From positions 32,240,001-32,304,000 of the forward strand of contig CM114273.1 in the NCBI GenBank assembly GCA_050084515.1: a stretch of 64,000 nucleotides of DNA. The letters run 5' to 3'. Below, one piece after another: positions 57,558 to 64,000 of the stretch. Positions within the stretch are counted from its first letter, which is position 1. Each line of letters begins with the position of its first letter. Under the pieces are notes generated by a model. That model was not told where the DNA came from, did no database searches, and saw only the letters and a list, made by a program, of their open reading frames with translations. This stretch comes from Blasia pusilla (taxonomy: Eukaryota; Marchantiophyta; Marchantiopsida; Blasiales). The position numbers and the translations under genes were made by a program.

Positions 57558-58317
57558 TAAGTTGTTGCTATCATAGCTTTTCCATTAAGACATGTACTAT
57601 AATGCATGTTATATCCTTGCAATAGAGAGAGTATGCATTTGTTATTCATTTTGAATTGCACGTTGTCGTATATAGTAAAATCAGCTAGTGTTTAAACTCT
57701 TTCCTCATTAAGTGTTAGATACAGTTTTATTAGTATTAAGGAAATTAGCTTAGGAAAAGGAAATTCTCATGTTTAAACCTCTTTATGATGCCTTTTTTAT
57801 GCGGGCCCAACTTTAGGAAAAGAGGATATAAATAAAAGATAACTTTATAAAAACAAAAGTAGTCTTGGTTGGTGGTTAGATTAGTTGGGGTAATTTGGAA
57901 AATATCAAGTGGGTAAAAGAGGATATTTTGGAAGAGATAAGAGGAAATCTACTTATGTCAAAATTTGATTGGCTAAGCCTTGAGAGGAAGCCATGTGGCA
58001 CAAGATAAGATTAGCTCTATTTCGTACTCTTGTGGATCCCTTGTGAATATATAAAGATGAGGGAACTTCAAGGTTCATCAGCTTCTATTTCAAATCTTGA
58101 GTCTTTTGTGTCACTCTTGATTGTATGACTTTGGTTTGCTTGCTCTTCCAATGAGAGTGGATCACCCCTCTTGGGAGAGTAACTTGACCATGGTCTATTC
58201 TTCGAGAAGTTTCTAGAGTGTGGTATGTGTGGAGATAAGAGGCTTGTCACCTTAGAGGAGTTTAGTCATACTAAAATAATGAATGTTTTGGCTTGTTATT
58301 TTCCCAATGAGAGTAGA
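56609..58317. other. AT-rich DNA with a GA microsatellite at 57518-57550
   Basis: No gene seen. The (GA)n run is 33 bases. The sequence after it (GAGTATTTATTAAG...CTATCATAGC) resembles that after the second GA run at 59867. Confidence 0.45.
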
Positions 58318-58840
58318 TTATCCCTCTTGGGAGAATAATTTTGCCAAAGCTCATTCTTGAGGAGAGTAGAGAATGTTTGTCAAGCATGGATACGGATGGA
58401 GTACAAGTTGTGCCCGACTTTTCTTTTCTCGATCCTTACCATCTGAAGGTACTCTTTGTAGATAGGCACTGGTTCACTCGCTATTTAGTTTATCACTTTG
58501 GGGAGGCGTTCATGAACCAGGACATGCAATCTCCAACTCCGGGAATTCTTCCTATTGTCACATATGGAAGGACATGGGATTGTACTTTGTATGTCCTTAT
58601 ATAGCGATCCATGCACGTCAATCGGCCTGCTCAAGTAGGGTTTAACACTAGTTCTGCTATCTTCCTCGTGTACAAGCATAAAGTAGTTTATAAGGATTTT
58701 ATAGTTATGAATTTCGGGGTCCGATATATCGAAGAAGTGATCGCCTCGGCATTTCCATTTGTGATACCTGTCGTGAGAGAATGGACAATATACATAATAA
58801 TTTTGTATTGGAAAAGAAGAACTTTTTAGAGAGCTCACCT
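58318..58840 (+). pseudogene. Protein-like open frames of unknown origin
   Basis: Two adjoining + frames (58341-58604 and 58611-58829) in the same reading frame, separated by a single stop at 58602-58604. Composition is protein-like (DFSFLDPYHLKVLFVDRHWF in the first, YKDFIVMNFGVRYIEEVIAS in the second). Not recognised. Possibly part of a mobile-element gene. Confidence 0.3.
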
Positions 58841-59863
58841 TGCATCGACAATGTCTGCTAGAAGGCCCGCCCTTACTCGAAGAAAGGCTCTCGATACGAC
58901 AATGTACCTCACTTTAAATATTATATGGATTAGAAAATGGTAATTCTTGGAAAATTTGACACTTGTGCCACAACTACAAACGAAAATGCTTGTCCTCCAT
59001 CAAATTCCAACAAATCCATGGTGATAATGCCACATATTCTCTCGTTATTGATGCAACCAAAGAAAGGACCAAACCATCAAGATCTAAATTTTAACCTACC
59101 AATGTTTTCTCCAAATCCAAGCTTTGAAATATTTTGAACATATTTTAGTTCCTTGGGTCAATAGCCTCATTGATAAAAAATAATTTGGTCCTTGTATATT
59201 GCCTCTCAAAGTTATACATGTAGCCTAAGAAATATATATGCATAGAGACTCCTCAAGTTGGAGGCTGAGATTTTTATAGTTCTCAATATCTTTGATATTT
59301 AATAGGTTTTTGGATTACAACATAAGTGCTTCAATTCAACTTCAAAAGAAGATTGTTGCAAGCTTTGAGCATGAATTAATATTGGGTAATGCTCATAATA
59401 CATTGTGAGCATTTCTCAATATCAATTAGATAACGTGTGCAAAGTATATTTTCATCTTTACCTCCTTTGAAATTGAGGATGACCAAGTGATAGAGATGAG
59501 ATATAATTTGGAATTAATTGGGTTGATGTTGTCACTAACTCTGGATAATCTATTTTATTTCTATTCTTTTCTTATAAGGAGAAATAGTTGGGTTTCTGTA
59601 TGTAAACATTATGATTGCAAGGTTATGGTCAAATTCGTGTGTTGTTGTTTGCTCCTTAGTTTGTTATTGGAAATTTGCTAAAGTTTATACTTAGTAGTCG
59701 CACAATTCAAGTGCTTTCTATTTGGATATGTACTTTATTCCTACTCCAAAGATAAAACACTTCCTTTGCACTACAGTTATGAGACTAGAGGTGGAGACTC
59801 CTGGACTCATGTTAATTGAAGTGGAGAATAAGCTAGGCTACCTAGTCCACTTAGCTATCACAA

Positions 59864-59916
<53 letters not shown>

Positions 59917-62771
59917 GTAAGGTAGTGATTGTGATGATAGCCTTGCAACCATAGAATGCGTATCATCAATATTAGCTCACACAAATACTTGTAGCAAGTT
60001 AGCAAAATATATCAAAAATATTAGATCACCCAAAAATCTATACCAAGGATACATAAATGTATGATTAGAAGAGATGCACATAACTACATGCATGTAGGAG
60101 TTTAGGCCTCTATATGTAGCTCCATGTACCATAATCTAGGCATTTTGTTGAAGCTCTAGTTTCCTTGAAACTTGGAAGTAGGCATCATCCACTAAAACAT
60201 TCACACTCTTTCAAAGGAAATAGATTGCCCCTCTAAAGGAAAACATTAAGCCACCCTACCTTTGTCACCACGTATGTAGCTTCAATAGGCATTACATGAG
60301 GATAAATGCACTTTGTCTCTTTCTTTATTGATAGGGCTCCAAACATTTGCCTTCTTTTACTAATCCCAACTCTAGCTTATATGGGCCCATTCATTTCTTT
60401 CTTCCTTATTTATTCTATGTGTTATGAACTTTATGCAAGAGGAATCTTAGAGGATACAGAGGTGAAGATCAATTACTTTGAATAATCTGATAATATACTT
60501 TTGGTTACTCCGTTCCCTAATTATTCTCATTCCAATCTCTATAAGCACCATCTACTCCACCAAGGTCCTCAAGCCATTACAACTACATCAAGTGGCCAAA
60601 AATTGTTAAATTACATGGGCTTGTGTTAGAAATTGGAACATTAGTCAAGCGTATACTCACCGTAGATAGGCATTAATCCAACTTTCATTAGTGAGTTGTA
60701 AGTGCTTCCTATGGTATCATAATGTTCTCCCATCTATATGAACACATCAAGTTTTCTATATTGAGCACATTATCTCAATGGGACTCCTCAATGGCTGATT
60801 CGGCATAACAAAGTCTAAAAAAAAGTTTTAACTTCAAGAATGAATTCTCCTTGTTGCCATAGTTGTAATCTCTACTAGCATAAGAAGCAATTTTTACATA
60901 CATATCATAGTCACAACATAGAAATTCACCTCCTACACTCACTTTAGTTATCATGGGTTTAGCAAGTGATATGGTAATTACCTCATAAAGTTCAACATTC
61001 AAAGCTAAGAAATATTTGGAGAAAAAAAATGGTTTTCTTGTGTTAGTTTAATTAGTCGTAAAAAATTCAAGTTACACTACTTATAACACTATATCTTCCA
61101 ACTAGGATACCACCTCATTTTTCTTCATTTAATTTTTTAATATAATAAATAGGGAAATTGACCCATCTTATTCCTCTTCCATTCTTTTCAAAAACTCACA
61201 AATAAACTTATTTTTATCGATACATAGCTAGAATATGCATGGTGACTTATCATTAATTTGATTTTTAATTTTATCTAATTTTCTTTATTTTTAATTTATT
61301 AAAAATAATACCATTGATATATCGTCTTTTTCTCTTAACTAGTTCAATGAATATTCTTCTTTCAACTAAATTTTTACATGTCAACATTTTCCACTTAGGC
61401 TAGTTGTAAACCTAATTTATGAAGACTTAGTTATAAAAAGAGTTAGTGCTAAAAGCCACACATTCCCTCTAGTGCCTAGAGTTTTAGGGCCCCATTACAC
61501 TAGGACTATGCTCTGGGGGGGGAGAGGCAAAGCTTGGATAACAAGGGCACTAAAGGACTAACTACTACACTCCATGAACATCAACGCCCAACCAAGGTGC
61601 CAAGCCCATGTGTTGGCACCACAATGGTCCACAAGTAGGAATGTTAAGCATTGAGTGAGGTGCTTGGCATTGGGCAATGACGTGGGGCATTGGATAATTT
61701 TGTTAAGGAGGTTAAATATACTCCCATGAAGAATTCTACAAGTTTCATCTCAAGATAATTTTTCTCGATTAAATTAAAAAATGGAAACCACTTTTTTGTT
61801 TACAAAATCTTACCGCGCAAGTTTAAAAAGAATTTTTATTTTTGGGCTTTGGGCTGGACTTCCATATTGATTGAAATTTATAGGGAGGTTACATACACTC
61901 CCATGGAGTACTTTACTTAGTTTCATGTCAAGGTCATCTTTTTGTTAAAATGAAAAATATACATCATATTTTTCCTAATAAGTCCACACCATGTGAGTCT
62001 AAAAAACCTTAGGCATTTGAGATTTTGGTAGACCTCTATTTTTCTTGAATTTTTTTTGGAAGGTTACATACATTCCCATAAACAAGTATGCCAAGTCTCA
62101 GTTTAATGTCATATTTTTTGTAAACATGAAAAATAGACACTACCTTTTCTTTTTTAAGGTTTTACCATGCAAGTTTTAAAAGACATTATAATTTTTGGGC
62201 TTTTGGTTAGATCTAAATTTTTCTTAAAATTTTATATAGAGGTTACATATACTCCCATGGAAAATTTCACCAAGTTTTAGTTGAAGATTATGCCTTTGAT
62301 TGTTGGATTCTCAGCATCCACTTCTTAAGTTCTTATTTTACATATCCATTAATGATCCCAATTATATGTCGAAGAAGTCATAAGAATATGACGTAGGTGG
62401 TTTATGGAGTAGCAATAGTATGATGATCTAATTCTATCTTGCATTAGGATATAGGGCACCTTGATGCAAATTTTTCTATAAATAGAATTAAGGAAAATAT
62501 GTCAAAATCCTAGTTTTTTAAATAGAGATATAGTGGGGCAACCGAAATAATAGTGCATATATTCTCATATGTCAAATTTTATGTCCATATTTAGGTTTCA
62601 TCAAAGCTCTATTGTAAGCGCAATGGTGGATTATGCCACTTTATAGTTTCAAGATTTGTTATATATCCTAATGATTTATTCACATTAGCTTTTCTCACAT
62701 GATAGCATAGCAATACATTTTCCACGATCTTGTATATGATGATCTATTGTATTTGCATAAAGTCTTAAGAG
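58841..62771. other. AT-rich intergenic DNA; GA microsatellite at 59867-59911
   Basis: The (GA)n run is 45 bases. No recognisable gene. Three similar stretches around 61700, 61890 and 62080 share ACTCCCATGGA / CACTCCCATG words and may be diverged copies of one repeat. The 5' LTR of the copia element may lie in 62.3-62.77 kb, but I could not define it. Confidence 0.4.
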
Positions 62772-64000
62772 ATGGCTACTTTTCTGTCAATTTATGCTCA
62801 TCCTCCTCTACTAGATGAAGGGAAGTTAAATGGGTCTAACTATCTACTTTTGAAGTTCAAAATGAGAATCATCCTTAAATCATTTAAGATCTAGGAGAAA
62901 ACATAAGGCTGAGGTAGATTCGAATCCAAAAGCTATTTTCAATTCTACGTGGTTTTTTGTCATATAATGATATCAATCATGTTGTATCATTTCTATGGAA
63001 ACCCATAAATATTGATGTTATATATATTATTGCACGAATCTAACTAATTTTTTCATGCGTCTCATTCACCATATGACCATTTTTTTTGGCTTGGAACATT
63101 TTAAGGAATTAATATGAAACTACTAATGACAATTGGATTTAGAATCTGGAGAATCAACTTATATTTAAGAAATTTTCAAAAGGAGAAAGTACGGAGAAAT
63201 TCTTGACTAGGATCAAGAATCTTCAAGATTAGATGGCCTCAACATGAATTTTGAAGTCAAGTGAACATTTCTCTTGTTGTTTTATGAGGATTTTTCCTCC
63301 AAGCTATAACAATTTGGTCAAAACGTTGAATACTCAAGTACGACCCACATCGTTGTCTATTGAATAATTTAGTACAATGTTCGTAGAAGAGGAAATGCTT
63401 TTCAAAGTTAGAGGGGAAATACGCCATATTTATTTTCGATATAAAATAAAGAAATTAGGATTTTTGTTTAAATGTGACGAAGAAAATTCCCCAAAAAACC
63501 TTCAAATGCTTTTATTATGGTTAGATAGGTCATCTTATGAAGGATTGCAGAAAGATGAGTCATGATGAGAAGAATGCTTGCTTAAGATCTATTAGTCTTG
63601 AAATTCTTTAGAACTAGAAGAATATGAGGTATATGTTTAAGTAGCAATCAAAGAGTTTTGTACATAAACAAAATATTTCAAAAAGTCAAAGAGTGAAGAT
63701 GCATGGGTATTCAATAGTGGAGTGTTCGAGCATATGACCAATCAAAAGGATTGGTATAGCTCCTTACAACCTCTACAAGAGCCTATTGTTGCTATTGTTG
63801 GGAATAATGCAAAGTGCCTACTGGAAAGAAAAGGAAAATTTTCTTTAGTCTCATGGAGAGGAGATGAAAAGAAATTATCTAATGTATTGTACATACCAAA
63901 TTTTAAGCAAAACTTGCTTTTAGTTGCAACACTATATGAACACAACTTAGAAGTTTGTTTCAAGAAATCTCAAGCTTTCATTCTAGATGTCAATTGGAAA
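62772..64000 (+). mobile_element. Ty1/copia retrotransposon, 5' part, running off the window end (decayed)
   Basis: Gag start at 62772: MATFLSIYAHPP, then KLNGSNYLLLKFKMRIILKS, the usual copia gag opening, with TAG at 62892. A broken zinc knuckle lies at about 63508-63552 (CFYYG, then GHLMKDC). Protease region: DAWVFNSGVFEHMTNQKDWY near 63697-63760, where the catalytic DSG is NSG. The GAG-pre-integrase part (LSNVLYIPNFKQNLLLVATL) runs to the window end. Integrase and RT should follow beyond 64000. Confidence 0.75.

Overview
The window is plant nuclear DNA: spliced genes with GT-AG introns, a CYP716-like P450, a secreted ascorbate-oxidase-type multicopper oxidase, and long AT-rich intergenic DNA full of decayed Ty3/gypsy, Ty1/copia, LINE and MULE-like elements. 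A large-genome streptophyte (seedless land plant or charophyte relative) fits, but the sequence alone does not fix the lineage.

Layout. 1-4.7 kb: a three-exon P450 on the + strand, with one missing base in exon 2. 4.7-12.4 kb: AT-rich DNA with a 30-bp minisatellite and decayed coding relics. 12.4-16.7 kb: the 3' part of a LINE ORF, next to a terminal repeat and leader of the retroelement family found intact further on. 17.5-30.0 kb: a decayed DNA transposon with two divergent multi-exon genes. The minus gene (23799 to 18402) joins a ParB/Srx-like region to an N4/N6 DNA-methyltransferase-like region. The plus gene (24277 to 30024) is a MULE-type transposase ending in a SWIM zinc finger. About 40 copies of a 27-bp palindrome fill its spacer, introns and flank but not its exons. 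30.0-42.2 kb: a Ty3/gypsy element (gag, protease, C5 DNA methyltransferase, RT, RNase H, integrase, PHD finger) followed by a second, internally deleted copy. Its terminal sequences are arranged as A - internal - B - A - B, not as two plain LTRs. 46.7-49.2 kb: an apparently intact five-exon ascorbate oxidase gene on the minus strand. 50.85-51.45 kb: an isolated A+B terminal repeat with a 4-bp target duplication. 51.5-62.8 kb: AT-rich DNA with few recognisable features, a TIR element and GA repeats. 62.8-64 kb: the start of a copia element that runs off the window.

How the parts relate. The two single-copy host genes are islands in nested mobile DNA. Both large mobile elements carry a DNA-methyltransferase-like gene beside their transposition enzymes: a C5 enzyme in the gypsy element and an N4/N6-like enzyme in the transposon. 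Most of their premature stops look like C-to-T changes of CAG, CAA or CGA codons, which would suit DNA that has been cytosine-methylated. Exon coordinates come from reading splice sites and frame by eye. Family calls come from motif recognition without any database search.
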